From assembly GCA_004153385.1 (NCBI GenBank), contig SDAL01000001.1, positions 1,488,001 through 1,552,000 of the forward strand: a stretch of DNA of 64,000 nt, given 5' to 3'. Positions 46,385 through 54,876 of this stretch are shown piece by piece. Numbering within the stretch: position 1 is the first letter of the stretch; each line of letters begins with the position of its first letter. Position numbers and translations under genes: made by a program. The DNA is from Paracoccaceae bacterium (GTDB lineage Bacteria > Pseudomonadota > Alphaproteobacteria > Rhodobacterales > Rhodobacteraceae). A model generated the notes under the pieces. It was not told the DNA's origin and did not search any database. It saw nothing but the letters and a program-made list of their open reading frames with translations.

Positions 46385-47080
46385 CGCTTGGCGATGCGCA
46401 ACCGCAGCACCTCGCACGCACGGGACACCACATCGAGATCGAGACGGTCGATGCATTGATCGCACCGCCCTTTCAGGATGCAGCCGGTGAGGTACTGCGC
46501 GAACGGTCTGTGGTCTGCGGGGATCATCGGCCGATCTAGGATCCACCCGTAGTGCGTCCGAAGCTGTGCCAAAAATCCCCGGTATCCTTGGAAAGTTTTT
46601 CTGGCGGGAGGCTCACCAGCATGCCGCCATGCTCCGGGCAGCGTCTGATCGACGAAAATTTCCACTTCAGGCGGCGCGGAACACGCCACGATCAGCTGCA
46701 ATCGACGCCTCCGGCCTTACACATTCGGAACAGGCATGAACCCACAGGCGATGAAAACTCTGCGGGTAGGCACACGCGTCTCTGAGGCGAAAATGACCCT
46801 TGCCGAGATGGCGGATGGAGACCCGCTCCAACGCAACCACATCGCACCCGGTCAGCTGTAACAATTCCTCTATCGCCCCCCTCTCACCACGTAACAGGGG
46901 ATCGATTGGAAAGGCAACGTCGCCGCAGAATCGCGGGCGATGGGGCTTGCGTCGTTCCGGGCCGCGAGTCGGGACAGCAAGGACGATGCTGGCTCGAGGC
47001 TCGAACGCAGCATGCCGCAAGGGAGGCGTCGAATGCCGCGTATCTCCGACGCTTGTCTGAGTCTTGTCAGTGGGCCGTGC
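46385..47080 (-). pseudogene. Broken tniQ copy, paralogous to the intact gene at 60962-62521
   Basis: Minus-strand frames reproduce the N-terminal half of the TniQ protein encoded at 60962-62521. Matching pieces are SLEPASSLLSRLAAR, FCGDVAFPIDPLLRGERGAI, ERVSIRHLGKGHFRLRDA, then LRTHYGWILDRPM and SRACEVLRLRIAK. At least two frameshifts break it, and the C-terminal half is missing after about 46385. The nucleotide match is also strong in places, for example around 46800-46920 against 62253-62373. It marks the left side of the accessory island. Confidence 0.85.
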
Positions 47081-47439
47081 CAAGCAATTCCGACCCAAAT
47101 GCCAACCATTTGTTGACCCAGCCGGATCTTCGGCATCAGGGCGCAAGGAGGGTCGCTATGTACAGGGGAGCGAGCGTGGTTCTCGAGCGAATGCGATCAC
47201 GTCTCCTGACGCTTCCGGCCCCCAGCCGGTCATTGGCTTGGATCACCATTGCCTTAGCGCGGCTTCACCATACCAGACCTTCATGGCACCGCGCAGCATA
47301 GTCCAGAGCCCCAAGGTCAGCAGCGCGGACGAAGCAGTCGTTGGCCGAGCCCCGCCTGAGTATCCGCTTTAGCTATCATCTACGTTGGAGCCTCGCATCG
47401 AACCGTTATCGACTTGCTACACGCTACGCCGGGCCAGTC
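47081..47439. other. About 360 bp without a gene
   Basis: Short overlapping frames occur on both strands between the tniQ relic and an IS3 relic. I see nothing that supports a gene or RNA. Confidence 0.4.
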
Positions 47440-47564
47440 GGATGCCGATAAGGACGCCGCCAAGGAGTAGCCCAGCGCGCGTGACCACGATAAGCGTAAC
47501 CCCGATCCTCGCTCTGGGCCACTGCATCGCGCTTGAACTCATCTGTGGATTTAGCTCCGGGCAT
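47440..47564 (-). mobile_element. IS3-family OrfA fragment
   Basis: From the ATG at 47564 the minus strand encodes KSTDEFKRDAVAQSEDRGYA, the start of IS3-family OrfA proteins (a DEFKRDAVAQ..ERGY block), then loses similarity. Only the first ~30 codons remain. No inverted repeat could be matched to it. Confidence 0.6.
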
Positions 47565-47634
47565 CTCGTCCTTATTGCTTCCAAAATTGCCAAGCAAAGC
47601 GTCTACAAATCCAAGGGCTATTCACTCAGGCGCA

Positions 47635-48237
47635 TCATCGGCCAGATCTCGCGGACTGAATTGCGGCCATCAGGGCTTTGCGATCCAGGGCTCCAGGATA
47701 GAGCGTCCTTCCCGCCACAAAACCCGGTGTGCCGAAAAACCCAAGGCCTGTCGCCTGCGTATCATTGCGGACCAGAAGAGCGTCGATCTTTTTTGAGGCA
47801 TTTTCATAGTTTCGTTCAGCCGCACCCACTTGAATACCTGCATCTTTCAAAGCCTTATCAACCTGTTGATTGCTTAGGCGCGCTTGGGTTGCCATCAGCG
47901 CATTCAAAGCAGTTTCGTAGCCGCCACCTTCATGGGCGCCGAGTACAAGCTGGGAGGCCCGACGAGATACCGGACCAAATACAGGCCAGTCTTTCATCAC
48001 CAGCCGTAGACCGGGGTCTTGGGCCATGACCTCTTCGACAACGGGATGGTTACGCTTGCAATAGGGGCATTGGTAATCAAAGAACTCGACCAGCGTGACA
48101 TCGCCTTGGGGATGACCAAGTGCGGGGGCATCCGGATCATGAAAGACCATGTCAGGAGCCAAAGGGTCGGCGTAGCTTCCAGAGGGTGCAGCCAGTGCTG
48201 CGCTTGCAATGATAAGGAAGTTACGGCGGGCAATCAT
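47635..48237 (-). CDS. DsbA-family periplasmic thiol:disulfide oxidoreductase
   Basis: A 200-residue protein with an N-terminal signal sequence (MIARRNFLIIASAALAAPSG) and a DsbA-like thioredoxin fold carrying the redox motif CPYC in FFDYQCPYCKRNHP. The cis-proline loop is GTPGFVAG near residue 170. Its place after dsbD suggests it is kept reduced and acts as an isomerase or reductase (ScsC/DsbG-like) rather than an oxidase. It overlaps the transpeptidase gene by 4 bp and is the last of three genes. Confidence 0.88.
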   Translation of the reverse strand: MIARRNFLIIASAALAAPSGSYADPLAPDMVFHDPDAPALGHPQGDVTLVEFFDYQCPYCKRNHPVVEEVMAQDPGLRLVMKDWPVFGPVSRRASQLVLGAHEGGGYETALNALMATQARLSNQQVDKALKDAGIQVGAAERNYENASKKIDALLVRNDTQATGLGFFGTPGFVAGRTLYPGALDRKALMAAIQSARSGR

Positions 48238-48989
48238 TGAAGCTCTCCTTCAGTTTTGACGGGATCATAAGTGACAGGCGGCAAAGCGACCCCAGGGGGA
48301 ACCGTGCCTTTGCCGGTTTCGGCTTGGGAGAGCACGATCACATGGGTGCCGGACTTCACGCGTGCGGCAAGGTCGATAATGTCCTGGTTCCACAACCGGA
48401 TGCAGCCCGCAGAAGTGGCCTCGCCGATACTCCATGGCTGCATCGTTCCGTGAATACGGTAGAACGTATCTCGGTTCCCCTTGTGCAGGTAGAGCGCCCG
48501 GGCCCCCAACGGATTGTCGAGGCCACCCGCCAAACCGTTTTGCACAGGTCCGTAAAGCTCGGGATCTTCAGAGATCATGTTCTGCGTGGGTTTCCAGCTG
48601 GGCCAATCACGCTGATAGGGAATATGCGCCGTGCCCGAAAACCCGCGCCCCTCTTCGCCGACAGCTACGGTATATCGTATTGCGCGGTTGTTCTTTTGCA
48701 CAAAGTAGAGTTTGCGGGCCCAAGGGTCGACAATAATCGTACCGGGCTTTTCATCGGTCCAGTAGTCGACCTCCTGACGGGCTTTTTCGGCAGAGAGATA
48801 TTTCGGGTCAACGGCCGGAATAATCCGGTCTTCGTCCTGCTCGGAGCCATATTTCGCCAACACATCAGCGGGTATCTCTGGCGCGGGAGGGGCCGCTGGC
48901 ATATCCGGTGCGGGGCTACAGGCCGCCAGCAATAGCGGACCCAAGAGAGCCAGCGAGATCAGGGTGACCCTTTTGCGTGCTGCGATCAT
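48234..48989 (-). CDS. L,D-transpeptidase (YkuD) lipoprotein
   Basis: A 251-residue envelope protein. The signal sequence ends in a lipobox (LLLAACS), so it is probably lipid-anchored. The YkuD catalytic motif is IGEATSAGCIRLWNQD, with the active Cys in SAGCIR and an upstream HG (RIHGTMQP). Such enzymes cross-link peptidoglycan stems or attach proteins to it. The active cysteine must stay reduced, which makes sense of the flanking dsbD and dsbA genes. The ATG at 48989 follows AAAGGAAAGAGC. Confidence 0.9.
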   Translation of the reverse strand: MIAARKRVTLISLALLGPLLLAACSPAPDMPAAPPAPEIPADVLAKYGSEQDEDRIIPAVDPKYLSAEKARQEVDYWTDEKPGTIIVDPWARKLYFVQKNNRAIRYTVAVGEEGRGFSGTAHIPYQRDWPSWKPTQNMISEDPELYGPVQNGLAGGLDNPLGARALYLHKGNRDTFYRIHGTMQPWSIGEATSAGCIRLWNQDIIDLAARVKSGTHVIVLSQAETGKGTVPPGVALPPVTYDPVKTEGELQ

Positions 48990-49011
48990 TATCTGCTCTT
49001 TCCTTTGTTGA

Positions 49012-50685
49012 TTATTGGCTTGCATGCGCGGTCTTGAGCTGTGCCTGCATATCCCGAAGGGAGATTTCGCCCAGCAGACGCTCGTTCTGCCCGCCTTGGG
49101 TGAAGATCATTGTCGGGGGGCCGACCACACCCAGCGCGTCCATCATGGTCTGACGCTCTGGGTTGATCTGGCTGACATCCAGCATCAGCGTCTGCCAATC
49201 CTTCAATGCATCCTTGATGAGGGGATCGGAGAGCACATGACGGTCGATGCTCCGGCACGAAGTGCACCAGTCTGCGGTGACATAGAGAAGTGTTGGCTGA
49301 CCCGTCGCGAGCGCCGAGTGATAGTCTGCGAGAGAGGCAACCGGCCGGAAGGCCTCTTTATGACTTGGCTGCTCTGGCGTTCTGGATGCACGCAAAGGTT
49401 CGAGCGGTCGGAGCGGATCGTCTGCGCCAAGTGCGGCTCCCACAGCTTGAGTACACCCGATCACAAGAGCGATTGCCCCCAAAGCATTGCCCAGACGTGC
49501 CCGCCCCAACATGGCGCCGCCCAACCCGACAAACAATGCCGACCACAAAGCAAGGATCATGGGTGCGGACAGGATGCGGGCGCAAAGCCAAATGGCAAGC
49601 GCGAGAAACAGCACCCCCATTGACCGGTTCACAACAATGGCCCATGGCCCCATGCGCGGTAGGATGGTCGCGCCGAATAGCCCGACGGCCAAGAGCGGCA
49701 TGCCCTGTCCAAGTCCAAGAGCGAACAGGGCGGCCAGCCCAAGGACCAGATCACCGCTCTGGGCGATATAGACGAGCGCTCCTGCAAGCGGTGCCGTCAC
49801 ACAAGGACCGATGATAAGCGCCGAAGAAAACCCCAGCAACGCTGCCCGTGCCGGATGTCCGGGCTTGGGGGCAATCTTTCCGATCCTTGCGGTAATTTGC
49901 TGTGGCAGGCTTAACTCGAACACTCCGAAGCTGCTCAGCGCCAGAAGCACAAAAAGCGCAACCATCGTGCCCACCGCCCATGGTGTCTGCAAAATGATCT
50001 GGAGATTGGCTCCCGATATCGCGGCGACCGCACCGATCAGTGAAAATGCCAATGCCATAGCCAACACATAAATCGCAGCCAATCCGAACCCACGGGCGGG
50101 TGAGGTTTTGGAGGTTTGTGCGCCGATCATGCCGGCGACGATAGGCACCATCGGCAGCACGCAGGGCGTCAGCGACAGGGCCAGTCCGAAACCGAAGAAG
50201 GCAAGAATGACCCAGACCCTGCCGCCGGCTTGCGCAAGCGAAGCCACCAGCCCATCTGCATCGATGGTCAGATTCCGGCTCTGGGGCGGATAGCACAGCC
50301 CCGCCTCCTCGCAGCCCTGCCAGACAAGCCGAACCTGTCCCGTTACCGGCCCGAAGACGACCCGCGCATGATCATGCCAGATCTCGACCTGTCCGAAATT
50401 CGGATCTTGTTTCGTTTGCGTTCGGGTGGCATCGAGCCGTGCAACAGGAGTGCCGTCAGAGGTCAGGCTCAGGCGGTCACTATAAAGATAATACCCTTTC
50501 TCAATGTCCATAGTCACAACCAGGTTCTTGCCCTGCTGTTCGGTGCGGACATCGAAGGCTGCCTCGGGGGACAGGGGCTGGGCTTTGGGCGAAAGGCGCT
50601 CAAAGGCGCTTTCCTGCCCGAATGCCGCGCCTGCCAAGAGTAGTAGGCCGCAAAGGATGGCCAAAAGGGAGTGTCTATGCTTCAT
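49012..50685 (-). CDS. dsbD: DsbD-type transmembrane thiol:disulfide interchange protein
   Basis: This 557-residue protein carries reducing power from cytoplasmic thioredoxin to the periplasm. It has a signal peptide (ends near FGQES), an N-terminal DsbD-alpha-like domain with QGCEEAGLCYPPQ, about eight membrane helices with the redox cysteines in SLTPCVLPM and IIGPCVTAP, and a C-terminal thioredoxin domain with ADWCTSCRSID. All three redox cysteine pairs are present. It is the first gene of the dsbD-transpeptidase-dsbA operon, and the palindromic box at 50707 lies 22 bp upstream. Confidence 0.93.
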   Translation of the reverse strand: MKHRHSLLAILCGLLLLAGAAFGQESAFERLSPKAQPLSPEAAFDVRTEQQGKNLVVTMDIEKGYYLYSDRLSLTSDGTPVARLDATRTQTKQDPNFGQVEIWHDHARVVFGPVTGQVRLVWQGCEEAGLCYPPQSRNLTIDADGLVASLAQAGGRVWVILAFFGFGLALSLTPCVLPMVPIVAGMIGAQTSKTSPARGFGLAAIYVLAMALAFSLIGAVAAISGANLQIILQTPWAVGTMVALFVLLALSSFGVFELSLPQQITARIGKIAPKPGHPARAALLGFSSALIIGPCVTAPLAGALVYIAQSGDLVLGLAALFALGLGQGMPLLAVGLFGATILPRMGPWAIVVNRSMGVLFLALAIWLCARILSAPMILALWSALFVGLGGAMLGRARLGNALGAIALVIGCTQAVGAALGADDPLRPLEPLRASRTPEQPSHKEAFRPVASLADYHSALATGQPTLLYVTADWCTSCRSIDRHVLSDPLIKDALKDWQTLMLDVSQINPERQTMMDALGVVGPPTMIFTQGGQNERLLGEISLRDMQAQLKTAHASQ

Positions 50686-50706
50686 AGGGCGCAGACAGGA
50701 TATCCA

Positions 50707-50725
50707 CCTTAAGACAGTCTTAAGG
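50707..50725. promoter_or_regulatory. PmrA/QseB-type operator between dsbD and the two-component genes
   Basis: CCTTAAGACAGTCTTAAGG is a perfect 19-bp palindrome and also a direct repeat CTTAAG-N5-CTTAAG, the box bound by PmrA/QseB-subfamily response regulators. It lies 33 bp before the response-regulator start and 22 bp before the dsbD start, so one site can serve both directions. Confidence 0.78.
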
Positions 50726-50757
50726 TACATCATGCTCCTGACACCAAAGGAGATGTT

Positions 50758-51435
50758 ATGCGCCTACTGGTTGTCGAAGATGATACTGTGCTGGCTGACG
50801 GGCTTGTGGCGGGCTTGAAGATTGCGGGTTTTGCAGTGGATCTTGTAGGAACGCTTGCAGATGCGCGTCATGCGCTGCACGGGGGCGAATATGCGGCGGT
50901 CGTGCTGGATCTGATGCTGCCCGATGGCAGTGGGCTTGATCTGTTGTCCGAGGAACGACGGGGCCATAGCATGGTGCCGATCCTACTGCTCACAGCGCGC
51001 GATCAGGTGATGGACCGCGTAGCAGGGCTGGATGCGGGGGCCGATGACTATCTGGGCAAGCCGTTCGAGCTGGAAGAGTTGGCGGCAAGACTGCGTGCGT
51101 TGACCCGCCGCGCCGAGGGACGAGCGGAGGCTATGGTCACCTTCCGCGGGCTGACCCTTTATCCGGCTGAACGTCGTGCCGTTTTCGAGGGCCGTGACCT
51201 CTCCCTGTCGCGGCGGGAATATGCTGTGCTTTTGGCACTTGTGGAGCGTCCGGGTCGTGTTCTGGCCAAGACCGATCTGGAAGACCGGCTTTACGGATGG
51301 GGCGACGAGATCGAAAGCAACGCCGTCGAGGTCCATATCCATCATCTGCGTGCCAAGCTAGGACGCAGGTTTATCGAAACTCTGCGTGGCATCGGTTATC
51401 GCGTCCTTCCCGAAGAGCCACGCCCATGTCGATAA
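50758..51435 (+). CDS. OmpR-family response regulator, QseB/PmrA subfamily
   Basis: A 225-residue regulator. The receiver domain has the acidic pair (VVEDD), phosphoacceptor Asp in VVLDLMLPDGSGL, Thr in LLTARDQ and Lys in YLGKPF. The C-terminal winged helix has YGWGDEIESNAVEVHIHHLR, the strong signature of the QseB/PmrA group. It overlaps the histidine kinase gene by 10 bp. The CTTAAG box upstream matches this subfamily, which suggests autoregulation and control of the divergent dsbD operon. Confidence 0.93.
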   Translation: MRLLVVEDDTVLADGLVAGLKIAGFAVDLVGTLADARHALHGGEYAAVVLDLMLPDGSGLDLLSEERRGHSMVPILLLTARDQVMDRVAGLDAGADDYLGKPFELEELAARLRALTRRAEGRAEAMVTFRGLTLYPAERRAVFEGRDLSLSRREYAVLLALVERPGRVLAKTDLEDRLYGWGDEIESNAVEVHIHHLRAKLGRRFIETLRGIGYRVLPEEPRPCR

Positions 51436-52802
51436 AACTTCGTCTTTTTCTGATCCTTACTGCCTCGACGCTGGTCGTCTGGTTATCTGCAGTCATCTGG
51501 ATCGAGCATGTCACACGTGCACAGGTCGAGAAGGTTCTTGATGCGCGGCTGATGGAGGCCGCACGCATGGTTGCCTCCCTTGTTGAGAGCGGCGGGGTGC
51601 AGCAAGAAAGGGCCCCAAGCGTGATAAAGGGGGGCCTGTCGAAGGGTCCGGGGTACAGCCAGCAGCAGTTCTGCCAGATTTGGTCGCTAAACGGTCAAAT
51701 GATAGGTCGTTCGGAAGATGCGCCCGGCGGCCAGCTTCTGGAGTTTACCCAAAGCGGGTTTCATGAGGTTACAAGTCAGGGAAAGGCGCTTAGGGTCTAT
51801 GCCATTGTTAATCCGGATCTTGGCATACAAGTCACCGTGGGTGATAGTCTGGAGATGCGCGACCGGTTGATCCATGGAGTGGTCGAGGGGCTTGCATTGC
51901 CTGCGCTGGTGGTGCTGCCCTTGATGGGAGCACTGATCTGGTGGTCGACACGGCGCGGCCTCAAGCCGCTTGACCGGCTGGCCCAGACACTTGGGAGACG
52001 TCACGTCGAGGACGCGGCACAGATCCCGACGGCGCCTGCGACGCCACGCGAAATTCAGCCGGTCCTAAGCGCTTTGAACGAACTTCTGGGGCGCCTTAAT
52101 CGCGCGCGTCAGCGCGAGAAGGACTTTGTTAGCTATGCCGCCCATGAGATGAAAACCCCCTTGGCCGGGCTGAAAATACAAGCCTATGTGGCGCGGCATA
52201 CCTTGGATGATGCGGCGCGACAAAAAGCACTTGAAGCGATCGAATACTCGGTATCGCGGACCGACCGGATGGTGAGACAGCTTCTGGATCTGGCACAGAT
52301 AGAGAACCGAAACCTCCATTTACAACAAGTCGATCTAGCGATGATTGCCCGCCAGCAGATCATCGCACTCACTGAATTGGCAGATCGTTCGGGCGTGACA
52401 TGCGAACTGGAAACCCTCGGGTCATGCCAATTGTCGAGCGACCCTTTTTTTCTAGGACTGGCACTCCGCAATCTTATCGAAAACGCCATATACGCATCCC
52501 CAAAAGACGAAAGGATAATTGTGCGCGTTGAGACCACGGCGACTTCGTTTCATATCGCGGTTATCGATCAGGGCGAGGGGCTGCCCGCAGCAATCGGCGC
52601 GAGATTGGGCGAACGCTTCCTTAGCAATGCGACGAATGTCTGCACCGGAAGCGGGCTAGGATTAGCGATTACCTTTGATGCGCTGACTATTCTGGGGTGT
52701 CAGTTAACGTTTGACCGGACACCATTGGGACACCGTGCTCATATTAGCAATGCGGATCTTTATGACCTGCCACGGGATTTTTCCTCCATGCGCGCGTCGT
52801 GA
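51426..52802 (+). CDS. QseC-like sensor histidine kinase
   Basis: A 458-residue membrane kinase. Two helices (about residues 7-27 and 155-177) enclose a periplasmic sensor domain of ~125 residues. A HAMP-like linker, the H-box YAAHEMKTPLAGLK, N-box NLIENAIYAS and G-box GSGLGLAITF follow. The last residues (FSSMRAS) read into an IS3 transposase remnant starting near 52778, so the native C-terminus was replaced or lost there. The catalytic boxes are intact, so activity may survive. The ATG lies inside the regulator gene. Confidence 0.9.
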   Translation: MSIKLRLFLILTASTLVVWLSAVIWIEHVTRAQVEKVLDARLMEAARMVASLVESGGVQQERAPSVIKGGLSKGPGYSQQQFCQIWSLNGQMIGRSEDAPGGQLLEFTQSGFHEVTSQGKALRVYAIVNPDLGIQVTVGDSLEMRDRLIHGVVEGLALPALVVLPLMGALIWWSTRRGLKPLDRLAQTLGRRHVEDAAQIPTAPATPREIQPVLSALNELLGRLNRARQREKDFVSYAAHEMKTPLAGLKIQAYVARHTLDDAARQKALEAIEYSVSRTDRMVRQLLDLAQIENRNLHLQQVDLAMIARQQIIALTELADRSGVTCELETLGSCQLSSDPFFLGLALRNLIENAIYASPKDERIIVRVETTATSFHIAVIDQGEGLPAAIGARLGERFLSNATNVCTGSGLGLAITFDALTILGCQLTFDRTPLGHRAHISNADLYDLPRDFSSMRAS

Positions 52803-52990
52803 TCACCGCCTGGGCCACCGACGGCAACACAGAATGGCCGCATTCGGCCTTGGATTACCAGACCCCGACCGACTACGCCCGAATCCTGACCACCGCAATC
52901 GCCCACCCCACTGCCCGAGAGGAACGCTCCCGCACGTCGGGCGATTTCTCAACCCGCGCCAATCGGCGTAAACAACCGCCGGGCTCCGGT
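52778..52990 (+). mobile_element. IS3-family OrfB (integrase) C-terminal fragment
   Basis: In the second frame relative to the kinase, the sequence reads FLHARVVITAWATDGNTEW, PHSALDYQTPTDYARILT, the conserved end of IS3-family OrfB transposases. Only the last 60-70 codons remain, fused onto the end of the kinase gene. The catalytic DDE residues are absent, so it is dead. Confidence 0.8.
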
Positions 52991-53335
52991 CGCGGCTGGA
53001 TGAAAGACCCGTGGCCGGTCACTATCCCTCGCGACATCAATCGAAAATTGAACCAGAACGGCCCAGCCGTCTGGGCCGCTCACCCATCGTTGGGGATGCG
53101 TACATCTTGCCGAGCGTCACAAAAGGCAAGCTGTTGGAGGCATCTGCCGCGCTGCCGAAATCAACGTTATGGAGAACCTCCCCTGCTACCTCCGGAAAAC
53201 CGCTCTCGACAAGATCGCGTCGAGGCGCTCCTCACGGGAACGAAGGTAGGTTTTTGGCGGATCTGGTAGACTTCACAGCCCGAATATGAACGATGGCCTC
53301 GCACTGACACGAGATTTATTTCTGCCCCGCGCAGC
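52991..53335. other. About 345 bp after the IS3 fragment, no gene recognised
   Basis: A plus-strand frame of 92 codons (53011-53289) has no known motif or ribosome site. The stretch separates the IS3 remnant from the HWE kinase, and may be more insertion-sequence debris. Confidence 0.35.
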
Positions 53336-54400
53336 TTAAATCTTACCGTGCAGACGATAGATCACTCCCTCAGGATTGAATTCGATTTTTCCGGTGCCAT
53401 AAAAATAGCTCGGACCAACCCGATGAAGGAGTTGAGAACCGAACCCATGAGAAGATGGTGGGCTGGCAGTCGGTCCGTCGCTCTCCAGCCATTCAAGCAA
53501 GAATTGACCGTCGTCCGCACAGCTCCAGCAGATTTTGATGCGTCCGTCCGGCAGGGACAGCGCACCATATTTCAGGGCGTTGGTTGCCAGCTCGTACAGG
53601 ATCAGTGACAGACCAAGGGCTCGATCCGGTGATAAAACAATCTGCGGGCCATCTAGGGAGAGCCGTCCGTGGCGATCTACATGCGCGTTCAGGGAACGAT
53701 TGATCACCTCGGTAATGTCAATCGCAGCGTCCGCTTGCAACAATTGCTGGGCCTCTCCAAGTGCCCTGATCCGCGCAGGCAAGGTTTCCCGTGCGTGCTG
53801 CAGGTCCCGCGAAGAGCGCAGGCTGGAAGAGACGACAGAGGACGTGACTGCAATCATGTTCTTCATGCGATGGGACAACTCTGTCTGCATGGACTCCTGA
53901 AGCCCACGTGCCTTGACATTCTGAGTTTCGTCGACGGCAATATTGATCATCCCGCAGACAATACCGTCATCGTCATAAAGTGGGCTGTAAGAAAACGTCC
54001 AATAGGTTTGCTCATCGTAGCCATTTCGCGTCATGATGAGCGGCAATTCCGAGAAAAATGTTCCTTCACCAACCAGTGCCTTTTGGACGAATGGCAATAT
54101 ATCCGTCCAAACATCAGGCCAAACCTCTTTGGCAGGTTTGCCTAGTGCATCTGGCTGGCGCGCCCCGAGAATGGGAGCATACGCGTCGTTGTATAAAAGC
54201 GTCATGTCCGAACCCCAAAAAATGCACGACGCATGCTGTTGGCCAAGCATTATTCGGACCGCTGAAAGGAGGGACACTGGCCAGGTTTCAATTGAGCCCA
54301 GCGGCGTATTGCACCAATTGAAAGAAGATATATGTCGCGCCATCAAGCCGCTTCCGATTACAGGCAAGGCCCCTTCAGAAGGCGACAAGTCGTGTGACAT
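53336..54400 (-). CDS. HWE-family sensor histidine kinase with PAS domain
   Basis: A 354-residue soluble kinase. A PAS domain (about 55-165, with FWGSDMTLLYNDAYAPILG and WTFSYSPLYDDDG) precedes the HWE domain. The phosphoacceptor is in ELSHRMKNMIAV (residue ~176), and the WxE element is FLLEWLESDG. HWE kinases are common in alphaproteobacteria, often light, oxygen or general-stress sensors. The PAS region lacks a flavin-binding cysteine motif that I can see. No response regulator lies next to it, so its partner is elsewhere. Confidence 0.88.
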   Translation of the reverse strand: MSHDLSPSEGALPVIGSGLMARHISSFNWCNTPLGSIETWPVSLLSAVRIMLGQQHASCIFWGSDMTLLYNDAYAPILGARQPDALGKPAKEVWPDVWTDILPFVQKALVGEGTFFSELPLIMTRNGYDEQTYWTFSYSPLYDDDGIVCGMINIAVDETQNVKARGLQESMQTELSHRMKNMIAVTSSVVSSSLRSSRDLQHARETLPARIRALGEAQQLLQADAAIDITEVINRSLNAHVDRHGRLSLDGPQIVLSPDRALGLSLILYELATNALKYGALSLPDGRIKICWSCADDGQFLLEWLESDGPTASPPSSHGFGSQLLHRVGPSYFYGTGKIEFNPEGVIYRLHGKI

Positions 54401-54876
54401 TTCTTCAGGCCTTTCATGCGACAGAACATAAGTTTATGCGCGTTCTTTGATGATTGAAAGTGGGCTTGCCAGGCGTTTTTCTTCCTGCAAGATCAGTATC
54501 CCGTCATTCCACCATAAGAGGGACGTGAGATTCCTCTCCATTGACACAGTTGCAACTTGAACGCGCGCGCGCTCCACACTGTTCACCTGTAAGGCTTATT
54601 TGGCTGCCGCTAGATTGTTGTCATTGCAAGCCTTCATCGCTGAATTGCAGATTTGGCACAGTACGCCGCAGCATCAGTCGGGAGAACGATCATTAGCTTC
54701 GGGCCGTTCGCTGCGATCAACACTAAGGGCGGATTCTGGACCTTCGCTGCGGCATCGCCCAAGGACCGCTTTTGGCTTTGACTCGCCTATCCGCTCAGCG
54801 AAGAAGACGTGCGAAAAGTTACCCATCAACAGCCAATTCAATCCAAGTCCACCTTTCCGGATTGGCTTCGGAGGGA
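54401..54876. other. About 475 bp without a supported gene
   Basis: It should hold the promoter of the HWE kinase gene on the left side. A plus-strand frame at 54600-54917 is open but has no motif and runs into the helicase gene on the other strand, so I do not count it. Confidence 0.4.
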
